DNA of 64,000 nucleotides from Diplosphaera chodatii (lineage: Eukaryota; Chlorophyta; Trebouxiophyceae; Prasiolales; Stichococcaceae). The notes beneath the pieces were generated by a model. It searched no databases, was not told where the DNA came from, and saw only the letters and a list, made by a program, of their open reading frames with translations. Position 1 is the first letter of the stretch. Each line of letters begins with the position of its first letter. The stretch is taken from NCBI GenBank assembly GCA_032358165.1, contig JAALGY010000015.1:3248626-3312625 (forward strand), read 5' to 3'. Positions 10,070 through 22,100 of the stretch are shown here, piece by piece. Position numbers and translations under genes: made by a program.

Positions 10070-13000
10070 TCATGCGGGCGCCGCCACAGGCTTCTGGTAG
10101 GCGGCAAATGGTTGTGGCGGCGGCAGCATGCCCCCTTGTTGCAGCTCCGTCAGCTGTGCCAGCTGCTGCACGATGCGGTCGAAGGCGGGCCGCTCTGCTG
10201 GGTTCCCTGACATGCAGCCCTCCGCCAATGCCTGCGGAACAGCAGCAGCACCGTCAGCTCGAGGACAGAGCAGATACATGAAGGCATGCAGACTCGATGT
10301 GACCCTGCACCACGTGTGTATTTACACTGCCATGCACCGACAGCATGGCCAATCTCAGCTGTGAGCCGCTGATTTTGTTGCATCGGCGTGTGGCGGCCAT
10401 GTGCTGTCTGCTTCCTGCATCCGACCTGGAAGCTGGGCGGCGCGCCGGGCGGAAACACGAGCCGCCTCGGCGGACGCCGCCCCTTGAGCTGCGCCACCCC
10501 CTGCGGCGCGAGCCCCGCAAAAGGCTGCTCCGAGGTGTACCTGTTGCATTGTAGGGTACGCTGAGGCACGGCAAAGACTGCGGCCACCCCGCAGGTGCCA
10601 AGTCAGCATCAAATCAGGCAGGTGTAGGAAAGCGTGTCTGCAACAGGAGGTTCAGACGACGAGAGGACAGGAGGGCTCACAGCTGCCACATCAGCACGCC
10701 AAAGGCGTACACATCGGCGGCGCGGCTCGGCGAGCCACCCTGCAGCGCCTCTGGCGGCAAGTGTGCAGCCTGCGTCACATGATGGGCAGAAAGGTTTATA
10801 GCGATCTGATGACTGTGTTTCGAGTGAACACTGGCATCTCAGCTCAGCCGCAAGCCTAAAGCACAGTTGAAACAGGGTACCATGGCAGGCGTGCACCTGA
10901 CGGCGTGTGCAGCAGCACAACCAGCTCAGAACAGCATGCAAGCAGTGCAGCATGAGGGGCAGCCAAGTGTTGCAGCACCCACCTCTGCCTGGCGGCTGCT
11001 GCTGCTGCCGGGCGCAGCGCTCACATCGTGCAGCGCATAGTCTGAAACCTGGTGCTGCCGCTGCGCCGTCAGCAGCACGTTGCTCGCCTTCAATGCGCCG
11101 TGCAGCACACCCTGCAGCAGGGCGAAAGCGCTTTCTGGTGGTCAGCATTGGGGTCGACAGCCGATGCACCACTACTGTGACAAGTGCGTGTTGTTAATGT
11201 TGTTGAGCTTCCACAACCTTGATCTTGGGACTGCAGGCGGTTTGGCACGCTGCTCTTGGTACCTGGGAGTGCAGGTACGCCATCGCTGCTGCAACATCTG
11301 CTGCCGCTGCCAGGATGGCCCCCATGTCAGGGCCGCCGGCAAAGAGGGAGCCGTCGCCTGTGCGGAAGCGCCCGCCGTCGATCGCCAGCTGCAAGCCACA
11401 TCACACGGACGGTGGAGAAACATGGCTGCTGTCCTGACTAACACCAAGCCTATCGGGCCTCCAGCAAAAGCCTCGCCACACACAGCTCCAGTCCATGCGT
11501 TTGTCCAGCCTCGCCATGACAGCAATGCCCGCTCAGAGACAGGGTCAGACTTCAGACGCCTACCTGCAGAGAGCCCAGGTGTGCCAGCTCCAGCACGATC
11601 CAGGTCTGCATGCGCACGGATGGTCGCTGGTCGCTGAAGCTGTTGCGGGGCGTCCTGCCCGGCGAAGCAAATGGGCTGCCCGAGCCCAGGCCGCTGCTGG
11701 CTCGGCTGATGCTCGTCTTCTGCATGTCACAGCACGCAGGGACTGCTGAGATCACCGCCGCAGCACCCTCGTGTTTCAAACACCCGATGTCTTCAGGCAC
11801 GGTGGGCTTAACTTGTACAATACCTCGTAAAGGAGCTGCACAGCTGTGGTAAAGGGCTCTACAAGGCATGGGTTATACCACGGCAATGGCTTTGAAAATG
11901 AGGACTTCCTCACATACAGGTTTCAGGGTAGGTGTGCGGTGGAAAGCGTTCCGTCTGCTGTCAGGGCCCAAAGATGCAGATGATGTAAGACTTTTCGGTA
12001 ACATATGGACCCTCACCGCCGGCATGTGCCGCGTGCCAATCGCCAGCATGCGTGCGACATTGGGGTGGCTGAGCGCCAACGACTCCAGGCGTTCCCGTGC
12101 TGCGGTGAGCGCCTCATGTGCCGCCTCGCCCTCCACAACCTGCGATGAACAAGGGGACGTTTGGCACTCGAGTCGAGGGCGCAATTGCTGGACGACCTCA
12201 ACCCCGCCCTCCTCTGCAATAAGGCCATACCATTCGCCCTGTGCAGCACAAACGCACTGCATGCCATCCGTTACGGATCACATTGGCTGCGGAGCTCAAG
12301 ATGTCTACCTTCAGAGCCACCGGCTTGCCGTCGCGGAGGCCCCGGAACACTTTGCTGGCGGCGCCCCGGCCGAGCAGCGGGCCCAGCGCGACCTGGTCGC
12401 CCCAGGGTGGCCCGCGGGCCGCCGGCTCCGGAACCAGCCCCGCGCTGCGGCGGGGGCTGCGCCGCGGGCTGGCCGCAGGGCTGGCGCTGTGCGGCGACTC
12501 GGCAGAGGGGATCTGCGGACAGGAGGCAGCACTCGGGCGGTGGACAGCACCTCGTGCCTTTCTGGGTGGTGCAGACAGGGGTTGGGCTTGCTTCACTGTT
12601 GCAGCCGTTTGAGCCCATCTGCAGCGCAGAGGATGCATGTCGTATGTTGCAGCACAGCCCAGATGGACGGCCAGCCGGTGGGTGTGAAAGTCCTGGCACA
12701 TGCACACCGGTTCCAGGGTTACAAAGTAGAAGGGCGTGGCGGGCGGCGGCGTAGCATCTGCGTCGGGCGGTAGTGCAGAGGGCCCCGGAATGGCGACCGC
12801 CGCCGCTGCGCTGTCCAGCCTGTCTGCACTGGCGGGCCTGCGAGACATTTGAGGGTGATAAACTTTCTGCAGCAGCAGCAGCACGAGACAGCAGAATCTA
12901 CGTCACAGCTTGCAGCCCTCGAGCAGGCTCAAGACCATGCGGTGCAGCAGCATGGCATGGGAGCCCTACTGGCAGATGCTTCAACCCTTTTACTCACACA

Positions 13001-16000
13001 AAGCGTGCGGTGAAGCGCGAGGCGTCATCTGCGCTGGAGCGCTGCACCTCCAGGGTGAACCCTGCGCCGCGGCCCACCCCCGGAGCGCAAGCCTCCACTG
13101 CCTCCTGGCCCTGTAGCGATGTGTGTCGCCACACAGTGACTAGCGTGCTCTCAGGGCCGTCTATTGCAGAGGTCTCCGTACATGTGTCAAAGGGGCTGCT
13201 GTATAGGCAGGACCCACCTGTTTGCCAGAGAAATGCGCAAACAGCTGCCAGAATTCCTGGTGCGTCGCCTCATTTGCTGCCAGCCCTGCACATTGACAGC
13301 GTTTCTCTGCAGATCCAGCTGCTGACAGCATGTGGACACTGAGCCCTTTCAGCTGCGGGCTGCAGGCGTGTGGGTGTCACCTGTGACTGCCGAGAATGCG
13401 TCCCCAGCGTGCAGCAGGGGCCAGCCGGGCTCTGAGACGTCCACAAGGGCTGTGCCACCGACAGGTGGCGGCACCAGCAACTGTACGCCGTCCTGCATGG
13501 TGAAGAAACCAAGTCGCCATCATACTGCCTGCTGCTGAGCGAGTTCCCAGGCTCCGTGTGTGCAGACACAAGACGAAGCTGAGGTGCAGCGAGGCAGCCA
13601 GCAGCGACGCATGCGAGGCATGTGAGCAGCCAACCCGCGGCGTGCCTGCTGTGGCGGTGGCAGCCCAGCCCTGGGGGGTGCTGCAGCTGCGGCGATGTGT
13701 GCAGCATCCCGAGCCGCCAGCTCCGCGAAATGCGCCAGTGCAACAGCCTGCTGCGGCTCGAAGGGCCGCCAATTCTGGTCCATCAGGCACCTGTGCTACA
13801 GCAAGTTTCTGAGCGCTGCGCTGTGCTTGGGGTGCAGCCAGCAGTCGCATGGAAGAGCGGCACTGCAACAACAGCACTGTACCAAGCTGGCAGCTGCAGG
13901 GCGTGAGGCCGGACCTTTCCTGAGAGTGGAGTCAACTTTCTCAGCACACAATGCAGCTGAGATAGCACTCACAGTGCGCCAAGGCGCTGGCCATCCGGCA
14001 GCACAATTGGCGCCGCCGCCAGGAAGCGCAGCTTCGGCCCTCCTCGCACCAGCGGGTGGTCCTTGGTCCTGCGGAAAGGAGGGCGGGGTTCCTTCCCACA
14101 TCGATACACTTCACCGGCTGCACAGCTGCCTCCGCAGCTGCCTCATCTGCCATGTGCCGGCAGTCCCCACCCTGCAGTTGCATATTCCGGACCAGCAGGC
14201 CCTCCAGGTGCCAGCCAGCTTGACACCCGCCCCCAGCAATCCGCACGGGCGACAGGAACTGCCTGCAAGGCGCACCCTCCTCCTCATCCCCTAATCCTAA
14301 TCCCTAATCCTAATCCCAACAGCTGGTCACCTGCCGTCGGTGGTGCAATCGGGGATGACCACGACCTCTGGGCGCGCGCTGGCGAGCGCCCACACCGGCA
14401 GCACGTTGCACCGCCGCTCCGTGAAACCCTGCAGCATGTCCAAACCATGTCCAACATGGTACTCTGATCTGCTCCCCAGGCATACAAACAACAAGGACGG
14501 CTCACATGTATCCGCATGGGCCAGCCATCAGCAGGGCTTGTACGCTCTGCAGGGCGCACCATGACAGCGCCATGCGTGCCGACGAGGTATGCGTACCAGT
14601 CGTCCATGAACATGACCTTGGCGATGGGCCTGCACCAAGCAAGTTGCCAAGATTGAACAGCATCTGCGGCTCCAGAAACATTGGGACGTGACACTAGCGG
14701 CAGCACAACTCATGCAAGCGACAGCACGGTGCATGGTTCACTCCACAGCTGGCTTGCATTGGCAGGCTGAGTCCATCAGTCAATATGCGAGTCTATGAGA
14801 TGCAGAGCCAACTTAGGGGCCTACGCACATATCAAAGTAGGCGGCTGCCATGCGGGCGAGGCTGTCAAATCGCTCGTCAGGGCGCGCACTGTTGGGTGCA
14901 CAGCGGAAAGCCGACAGCACCCTGCGGCAAACAAAGCAGCACCGTTGGCACGTGCTGCAGGTCTGAGCCTCCCGACGCAGACGTCTGTCCCACCGAACTG
15001 CAGCCTGGCGCCACTGCAAAGACAGCGACCCAGCACCCTTGTGGCTGAGGCCTGCGAGTGTGGCTGTTCCCGACCTTGAAGCACTGGTTGGAAACTGGAT
15101 ACAGGGTGTCAGCTGCAGCATGCCCGACGATGCCCCTCTCCATATAAACGGTTAGGGCCAAAGCAGGTGCTCACGGCTGCAGAGCAGCAGCGCGGTTGGG
15201 GTCATCTCCGATCCACACCGCCACCGGGTTGTCATACGCCAGCCTCGGGACCGCCCATGCCGATAGCCCGCGCCCGCTGGGCCACCGCTGCAGCCGGGCC
15301 GGGAAGCCGGACGGCGGTGGCGTCGGCAGCGGCGGCGCCATGGGCTGCGCCCTCATTTGCGCCAGCATCGAGGCTGCGCTCATCAGCGGGTGCAGGCTTC
15401 AGAGTGGACTTTTGCAGCCACTTACATGCCACACCATCAGGACCGAAAGAAGAAGCAGTGCTAGCGAGGGCAGAAGCATAGCTTTTGAATCGCTGAAGCA
15501 TGCAAGCAGCTGCTACCTTCGTCCGCGCCGCCGTTCTGCTCAAATATCAGGCGCTTGGCGCCAGATGCACGCCGCGACATCGCTACTGGGCTGCTGGGGC
15601 CACTGATGGTGCCGCTGAACGACCGCCTGCATGGCAAGGTTGCAGCGGTGTAGGTCCATCAGAGGTCTGCAGGCGTACATGCTTCAACTATGTGAGCAGA
15701 GTGTACACTCCTGCAATGCAGATGCGGAGCTGTCGATGGGAGGGAGGCCACTGCGTGCGCATATGATGTAGCAGATGATCACCTGGGGCTTGCAGCTGCA
15801 CCGGCGTTGATGGCCGCGACCGCAGCTGCGACTGGCGATTTCGTGGGCGTGCCGACCCCGCCCTCAACCCCTGCCGCCGCTGGGAATGCCAGGTCCCCCA
15901 GATCCTCGTCCGGCTGGTAGTCCTGCGGCGGCTGCCAAGGCACGGATCCGCGTTTGGAGGGCGTCACCGGAGGAGAGGTGCGGGGCGGCGGGGCTGCTGC

Positions 16001-16333
16001 GTGGTTGACCTGCGCTTCCTGCTTGGGCGCCGCTGGGTGCTCTGTGATGTGCGCAGCGGCTGTGCTGGCTGCCGCAGCTGCGACGGCCGTTGCTGGAGCA
16101 GCATGATGCTGCGCTGCTGCTGCGATCCCGGCTTCTGAGGGCGTGGCAGCACTGACAGCGTGATGCGACTTGGCAAGCGTGCCACCAGCTGCCACAACCT
16201 TGTCGCCACCCGCGCCGGGGCTGGCATGGATGGTGCGGCTGGTTGTGTCGGCGCCGGTGAAGGGTATCTGCCCCGTCCACTCGGTGCCGATCTTGGTGAC
16301 CTCCGATACCCGCCCCGAGGACCGTCGCTGCAC
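10070..16333 (-). CDS. GAF-PAS-protein kinase-like protein (TKL type), kinase domain probably inactive; 5' end unresolved
   Basis: Read right to left: a low-complexity Ala/Pro-rich exon 16333-15780 (TKIGTEWTGQ, WQPPQDYQPDEDLGDL); an exon through NPVAVWIGDDPNRAAALQ; a GAF domain (RPDERFDSLARMAAAYFDM, KVMFMDDWYAYLVGTHGAVM, CNVLPVWALASARPEVVVIP, HPLVRGGPKLRFLAAAPIVL, LGALCLMDQNWRPFEPQQ); a PAS domain (TALVDVSEPGWPLLHAGDAF, ending FYFVTLEP near 12700); then a kinase fold. The N-lobe is intact: GRGAASKVFRG glycine loop and PVALKV lysine near 12330, and a helix C segment SHPNVARMLAIGT. The C-lobe has HGALKASNVLL in place of HRDLKxxN and SDYAL in place of DFG, then ADVYAFGVLMWQLV and PAERPAFDRIVQQL. 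The catalytic Asp is therefore Ala and the DFG Gly is Ala. It ends at TGA 10070-10072 after a short Pro/Gln tail. GAF and PAS suggest a soluble sensor. The first coding exon, right of 16333, was not found. Confidence 0.66.
14288..14317 (-). repeat. Degenerate telomere-like repeat in an intron
   Basis: On the plus strand CCCCTAAT CCTAAT CCCTAAT CCTAAT CCC; on the minus strand alternating GGGATTA and GGATTA. It lies just after the GAF-exon splice donor (GTGACC). The unit is close to, but not the same as, TTTAGGG. Confidence 0.5.
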
Positions 16334-17283
16334 ACCAGGCGCCGGGTTGCCTGTGGCCTAAATATATACAGCGGATGTCATGGCAAGATGAGGATAGTGC
16401 TTCTGTTTCAACACTGCCTTACCATCAGCAGATCACACCTGCCTGCAAAGCAGGTCTTGGAAGATGGAGTGGCACCTGCAGCGCGCTGCTCACCTTGTCA
16501 AGTGTAGCAGGCTGCGAAGCCCCGCAGCCCATTCTAGGGTCCGATTGGCGGCTTGAGCTACAATGCCCACGTCTTTACGGTGTTGCCGCAGCTGCAGGGG
16601 CCGCGGGCATCGCAGGCAGTCGGGCAGGCGTGGGCGGGATGCTGGAACCTATCTGGTTTCTTGCAAGCTGCCGCAAGCCAAAGCTGCACTGAGCCACCGA
16701 TGAAGCATCAGCTCTAGGGCTCGAGCCCAAAGTACGCAGCAGCCGCTGCAGCGTCTGCCGGTGCACCCCAGAACCACCTACCGATCCCTGAGCTGACCAG
16801 GCACGCAGCTGAAGTGCTGTACGAGGCGTCCCTGACGCTTCGACAGTCAGCACTAGCCTCCTTGCTGTGATCGTTATCGTTCGCAGTGGATAGCCTGGGA
16901 ATCGCAGTGCTGCAGTCGGTCAATGCCGCAGCAGATGTCGTGCATCAATCGACGCAGGGTGCGCAGGCGATGCAGCTGTGACACAGCCTCGGCGGCGCAA
17001 AAAAGAAACGGCAGCAGCAGGACACGCAGCTTGGGTGTGGATTTGCGCACCCGTCCCGGCTGTCATGCATGCCAGCGATACCCGCGGGGCAGAAACGCTA
17101 GAACGTCAACCCGTCTGATCAGCACCCTTTGTGCTTTGATGCATCAACAAAGCATATAACGCAGATCCATTGTCGTTGGACTTGCATGACTTCCTCAGTG
17201 TCGCTCGTCTGGGTCTGTCCCGATGTGCAGATGCACTTGAAGGTTGTGCCTGTGAGAGCATCTGCTGAGGCACTGGTACCCAC

Positions 17284-17319
17284 TGCACCACCAGTACCCA
17301 ACTGGGTACTGGTGGTGCA
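17284..17319. repeat. Perfect 17-bp inverted repeat with 2-nt loop
   Basis: Left arm 17284-17300 (TGCACCACCAGTACCCA), loop AC, right arm 17303-17319, its exact reverse complement. It lies about 300 nt downstream of the SBPase stop in transcript orientation. An RNA copy would fold into an uninterrupted 17-bp stem. Confidence 0.9.
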
Positions 17320-17342
17320 CTGCCAGAGCTGCGACTTAGCAG

Positions 17343-17370
17343 GTGTTCTCATGCGAGTGTTCTCATGCGA
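17343..17370. repeat. Perfect tandem duplication of a 14-mer
   Basis: GTGTTCTCATGCGA occurs twice head to tail (17343-17356 and 17357-17370), in the same non-coding stretch as the hairpin. Confidence 0.9.
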
Positions 17371-17619
17371 CCATCTTTTCAGTGTGCTGGGCGTCAATGC
17401 TGGTCAATGAAGCACAAGGGTTTCGTCAAGCAGCTAGCAGCGCCACAGTGACAGCCAGTTCTGGGTGATCAAGTTTGTGCGTTGCCGTCAGCACGCCACT
17501 AAGCAGACTTGGCTGCTGCATTGCTGGCACATGAACCAGCAGCACCAGCACTCTGTTTGAAACCCCTTGCACAGTGCTGCAATGCGCTCCGACTGGGGCT
17601 GTATAAGCCCGGTGACTGA

Positions 17620-18795
17620 TCAAGCTGTCTGCTTAGCGGAGGCAAAGCGCTCTGACTTGCCGTACATGTACTCCTCGAACCTCCGGACCTCACCCTGGCT
17701 CCCGTAGCACACCTGTGTACGCTGGTCGTATGCCTCGATGGGCACGTCCAGCGCGCTCTGCTGCTTGCCGTCGGCGCTGGAGTAGCCGCCGGCCTTCTCC
17801 ACCAGGAGGCCCAGGGGCGCGACCTCGAACAGGATCCGCAGCTTCGCCTTGGTGGACGGCGAGGTGACGTTGGAGAACACGCCCTTCTCCTTCACGATGA
17901 TCTGGAACACGTCCGGCACCATGCCGCCGGTGTACCGCAGGGTGTACTTCTCGCCAATCCAGTAGCTGACCAGCTTCTCATACTCGGGGTTGTCGAAGGT
18001 GGCACGCAGGTTGCCTGGTGAGAACATCTTGCCCTCGCCAATCTCGGTGGTCTCCTTCACGTGCAGCCACTTGCCGTCGTCCTGCAGCAGGAACTCGTGG
18101 CAGCCGGGCGCGTCCTTGAGCGCGATGACGAAGCAGGTGCGCGGGCCGAAGACACCCATGCCGGCCGCCGCCTGCTCGCGCCCGGTGATGCCCTTCAGCT
18201 TGTCGCCCGGCCACACGCCGAAGATGGTGCCCACCGTGAAGTTGGTGTCGACGATGGAGGAGCCGTCCAGGGGGTCGAATGCCACGGAGAAGCCCTCGCC
18301 CTCCATGTCCACCGGCTCGGGCACCTCCTCGCTGCACGCGTACTTACACACGTGCGAGAACTTGAGCGCCTCGAACAGCAGCTTGTCGGCCAGCAGGTCC
18401 ACCGCCAGCTGCTCATCGCCGAAGGAGTTCACGCAGCTCATCGCGCTGCAGCTCGCCGTGCGCACCTTGAAGGCGATGGTGCGGATGGCCTCCGACATGC
18501 TCATCATCAGCTGCCGCAGCTTCGCGTCGTTGGTGGCGCTGACCAGAAACTCCTCCAGGCTGTCGCCAACCTTAGCCTGAGTTGCCAGCCGTTGCCGGCT
18601 GGCTGCGCGCGCGCCCTGGGGCCGGCCTACCAACGCTGCTGGGGCTGCAAAGCTGGACGCCTTGGATGACAGGCCAGCGAGGCTGCTCTGCAGTGGCGCA
18701 CGGAACGCAGCCTGTGGCGCCTGCCGAGACGGGCGCGCCACCGATGTGCTGCGGCACACCGCCTGAGGCGTGTGCAGAAGCGTAGTTGAGGCCAT
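17620..18795 (-). CDS. SBP1: Sedoheptulose-1,7-bisphosphatase, chloroplast precursor (intronless)
   Basis: A single open frame of 391 residues from ATG at 18795 to TGA at 17620. Residues 1 to about 70 are rich in Ser, Ala, Arg and Gln and poor in acid, as in a stromal transit peptide. The mature part is plant-type SBPase: [69 protein letters not shown] (metal and phosphate site), [27 protein letters not shown] and [13 protein letters not shown]. Cys116 and Cys121 (C-x4-C) match the thioredoxin-regulated pair of the plant enzyme. It hydrolyses sedoheptulose bisphosphate in the regeneration phase of the Calvin cycle. SBPase is preferred over FBPase because of the CxxxxC segment and the [10 protein letters not shown] context. 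No intron interrupts it, unlike the other complete genes here. Confidence 0.95.
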   Translation of the reverse strand: MASTTLLHTPQAVCRSTSVARPSRQAPQAAFRAPLQSSLAGLSSKASSFAAPAALVGRPQGARAASRQRLATQAKVGDSLEEFLVSATNDAKLRQLMMSMSEAIRTIAFKVRTASCSAMSCVNSFGDEQLAVDLLADKLLFEALKFSHVCKYACSEEVPEPVDMEGEGFSVAFDPLDGSSIVDTNFTVGTIFGVWPGDKLKGITGREQAAAGMGVFGPRTCFVIALKDAPGCHEFLLQDDGKWLHVKETTEIGEGKMFSPGNLRATFDNPEYEKLVSYWIGEKYTLRYTGGMVPDVFQIIVKEKGVFSNVTSPSTKAKLRILFEVAPLGLLVEKAGGYSSADGKQQSALDVPIEAYDQRTQVCYGSQGEVRRFEEYMYGKSERFASAKQTA

Positions 18796-19122
18796 GGTGA
18801 CGATCCGGTTAGCGGTCGGTAGGTGCAAGCGGCAAGAGGCCCGGCGACTTGTTCCTGGCTCTAGATGGAGCTGGGCAACGGGAAACCTCCTCACGTCCCT
18901 GTAGTTGTGGTGGGCGGACGAGTACCTTTATGAACCTGGAGGTCTAGCATGTCCATGGTGGAAGTTCCTCAGACGTCCATCCGTAGGCTGTGAGTGGTGA
19001 GGTGTTGTGACTTGCACCGACTTCTCCGCTGCAGTGCCAAGCGCTGGTGGAGGTGCAGGTCTGGCATGGCCACGCGGTTGCTGCCAGGCGCCTTACAATG
19101 TTGGCCCCTGCCACAGCACAGT
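18796..19122. other. SBPase promoter/leader and LpxC 3' end
   Basis: A 327-nt spacer between two minus-strand genes. It contains the LpxC polyadenylation signal (TGTAA, minus strand, 19093-19097) and the whole space available for an SBPase promoter. No conserved box is obvious. Confidence 0.5.
19093..19097 (-). promoter_or_regulatory. TGTAA polyadenylation signal of LpxC
   Basis: Plus-strand TTACA reads TGTAA on the minus strand, 26 nt beyond the LpxC stop at 19123. Confidence 0.55.
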
Positions 19123-22100
19123 TCACTGGGTGTCGATCCTTTGCGCCAGCTCGCGCAGGAACTTCGCATGGAGCTCGTGGTCCGCCTTCCACGCCAGCAC
19201 GTGGCCGTTGGGCACGCCCCCGCCGCCGCCCGTCGCCAGCAGCGCCAGGTCGCCCTGCACATGGAAATAATAATAATAACAATAAATAATAACAGCCGCA
19301 TGAGGCGCGCCATGCCGACGTCTTTGCGGCCAAAGCCGCTTACAGGCACAGCAGCAAGCTGCGCTGTAGCAGCTGCATCGTTGCCCTGTGGCATTCATGA
19401 AGTCGCACCGTGAGGTCGACCAGCTTGTGCCGTGAGGGCTCGTCGTCGTAAAAGCGGACCTGCAGATGAACGTCAGCACTCAGTGCCGAAGGGACAGTAC
19501 TGAAGGGACATTTGAGGCCAGTCATACGGCTCGGTAAGGGGCGGACGGCCAGGAGCTGCGGCTTGTGGTGGGCACACGCTGCGGGCACTGCGAGACTCAC
19601 GAATTGTGTGTCGTACCACCGGTCCCCGTACGCGATGACACTGCAGTCTGAGGTGCCGCCCTTGATGTAGCCCTTTGCCCGCAACCGCTGCAGCGCCTGC
19701 ATGCCAATCAGATAACACACCCTTCAGCATCCCCTGATGTCTGCAGCTCGCAACATGCAGGCCTCGCATGGCTTGCAAGTCGGCAGCCTTCTCTTTGCAG
19801 CTGTCCGGCAGGCAGTTTCCGTGTCAGAGCCCATGCAGCCTGGCATGCACAGATGTTAAGGCGCACATCTGGCGACTCGGCATAGTTGCGCGCGGGCGCG
19901 ATCTGCCACCGGTAGTGGTTCTGCTCACTGCTGCTGGGGGCCCACGACACCAGCTGCCGCCCAATGATGGGGGCTGCTGCCTCGTGGTCTACGCCTGCTG
20001 ACAGCTGCGGCCTGTGGCAAACAGACGCCAGAGCTGGGATCACATAGCATGCAGATGCACTGCAGAGAAAGGGCAACCTCGAGACACGTCCCAGAGCCAG
20101 TGGACTCCCAGCCAGCAGCGCTACACCTGACCCGCAAGACCGCTCAGGAAGGCTCATATCAGCAAAAGCCTGACGCACGTGCTGCCTGGCACGAAGCTGA
20201 TGTAGGCGCCGTCGCTGCCGGTGACGAGGAGGGGCTCCCGCACCACCGGCACCCGCCGCAGCTTCAGGGCGTCCCTGGCGCCCGGCTGCACCGCCCGCTG
20301 CAGCCCCGCCTGCAGCACCGTGCAGCACAATCAGCAGCGCCTGGGACAATTATCTAGTTTGCGGGCCCTCAAGCATCTCGAACCCTGCCATGGCATCAAG
20401 CCACCCCACACTTGCTAGACAGCTGCACCTTGCAACCTGTGCGCCAGGGGCTTGCGGCGCATGCTGACGTGGATGCCTGCTCGAGATCAAAACCATTTTG
20501 CAAGAAGTCAGTGTGCTCACCGACTGCACATCAACCGTCCAGCCGAGCGCGGAGCCGTCGATGATGGGGATCTCGTCGCCGCCCTCCACCTCGATGCGCG
20601 CATTATCCACCCCCAGCATCTCCAGCGCGCTCAGCAGGTGCTCCACCCCCTGGAACCTGCAGCACAGCACCAGCTCCTGCGCTTTACAAGTTCGGCGGCC
20701 AGCGGGGTCCGCTACTGTAGAACTCCACAAAGGTGCACGCAGAAGGGACTGGGCGCTGTGTTCCTGATTCGCTGGCGCTGTACCTGGTGTCGCCGGAGCC
20801 CAGCGTGGTGTAGATGGGGTCGTCCTCGACGATGCTGTCAATGTGCGCGAGCACATATGCCTCATCTTCTGACCGCTCCAACACCTGCAGGTGCAGGGTG
20901 ACAGAGCACTTCAGACACGGGCTTTTTGGCAGTTAAGGGTTATGTGTACAAAGACAATGTGATCTGAATGGTGCCGCAACCAAATCAGCAGGCGCAGGTC
21001 TGGCGCCAGCCTGTGTGTCGCTGCTGTATGCTGTGGCGCGTCGTCATTGCTGCGTGATGGCGCTGTTGTGCTGCTGCTTATGCTCAAGCAATGCTGCGGG
21101 ATATGGAGCAGATTTCATCAAATTTTATAATCACCTCCTCCGCCGGCGTGTTGTCCCGCATGAACTTTTCGATCTGCGCGTCGACAGTGCCGCTGAGCTC
21201 CTCCCCAACGAAGTCACCGAAGGTGCCCTCGTAGCCTGCCTCGTCCTGCAGGACAGGGTGCGAGGACGATTGGAGCCCGCCCCCGCATGAGGTTGGAGAC
21301 AGGATGACAGCGCCGAAGGCTCTGGACGAGCGCTGCCTTGTGGGTGCTGCCGACCGTACAGTGCGGACAGTTACACACAGCATCCGAGCTGAGAGAGCCA
21401 AAGCAGGCGTGATACAGGGTTGGTGCAAGTCTGGGACCCACCTGGAGCTTCAGGTACTCCAGGAACAGCTGCACCTGCAGGTCGTCGGCCTCCTGATTGG
21501 CAGCTGCAGGGGTGCAGACAGGCACCATCAGGCACTGTCCATCTGTGCAGTGCAAGACTACACAATATGCAGTCTCTGCAGGCAGGCAGCACTGAACAGG
21601 CTCACAGGCAGGCCCAACTTCTGGCTCGCCCACATCCTCCAGATCCGTCTCCTTTTCCGGCCCTTCCATCTCAAAGCGTCCGCTGTTAGTACCTACGGTG
21701 GTGCACTACTGTATCAGAAGATGGGGGCTTGTGTGCGATGCTGCAGTCCATTCCTCCTGGCAGTGCTACGCCTGGTAGTGCAATGCGCTCAGGCACCTTC
21801 TGGCACCCGAACAAAGTATCTGCCCTCGCCAGCGTAGGCTGGTCGTACTCGCACGTAGGCTGCAGACGAAGTCTCAGCGTTAGCATGCTGCCTGCTGACA
21901 TCATGCTTTGCATGGTACCATGTGCATGGACGGCAAAGATGTCATCTATCAACTCACCATACTCTCCGCTGTGCAGCCCCAGGCCGCCTACTGTGAACGA
22001 GGTCTTCAGGGTCTGCTGGTATTGGCCCGGCTGCAGGAGCCAAGTGCATGACGGCGTCAGCTGGCAGTATTGGCCTCCGCACCGCCATGCTGATGCGGGC

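Larger units (their letters stand above)
16334..17619. other. Kinase 5' region and SBPase 3' region
   Basis: On the minus strand an open stretch at 16575-16853 (IGSSIPPTPARLPAMPAAPA, ending at a possible GTAAAG donor) might belong to the 5' part of the kinase gene, but it does not join the 16333 exon in frame by a simple splice. A TATA-like AAATATATA lies at about 16360. From about 17100 to 17619 the DNA should be 3' UTR and flank of SBPase; it contains a hairpin and a tandem duplication listed separately. Confidence 0.35.

Noticed and set aside
18061..18669. Long open frame on the plus strand opposite SBPase
   Set aside because: Antisense shadow of a GC-rich coding exon; it has no recognisable protein features and the minus frame is clearly SBPase.
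17620..18795. Fructose-1,6-bisphosphatase instead of SBPase
   Set aside because: The C-x4-C pair, [10 protein letters not shown] and [14 protein letters not shown] fit plant SBPase; plastid FBPase has its regulatory cysteines in a different inserted loop.
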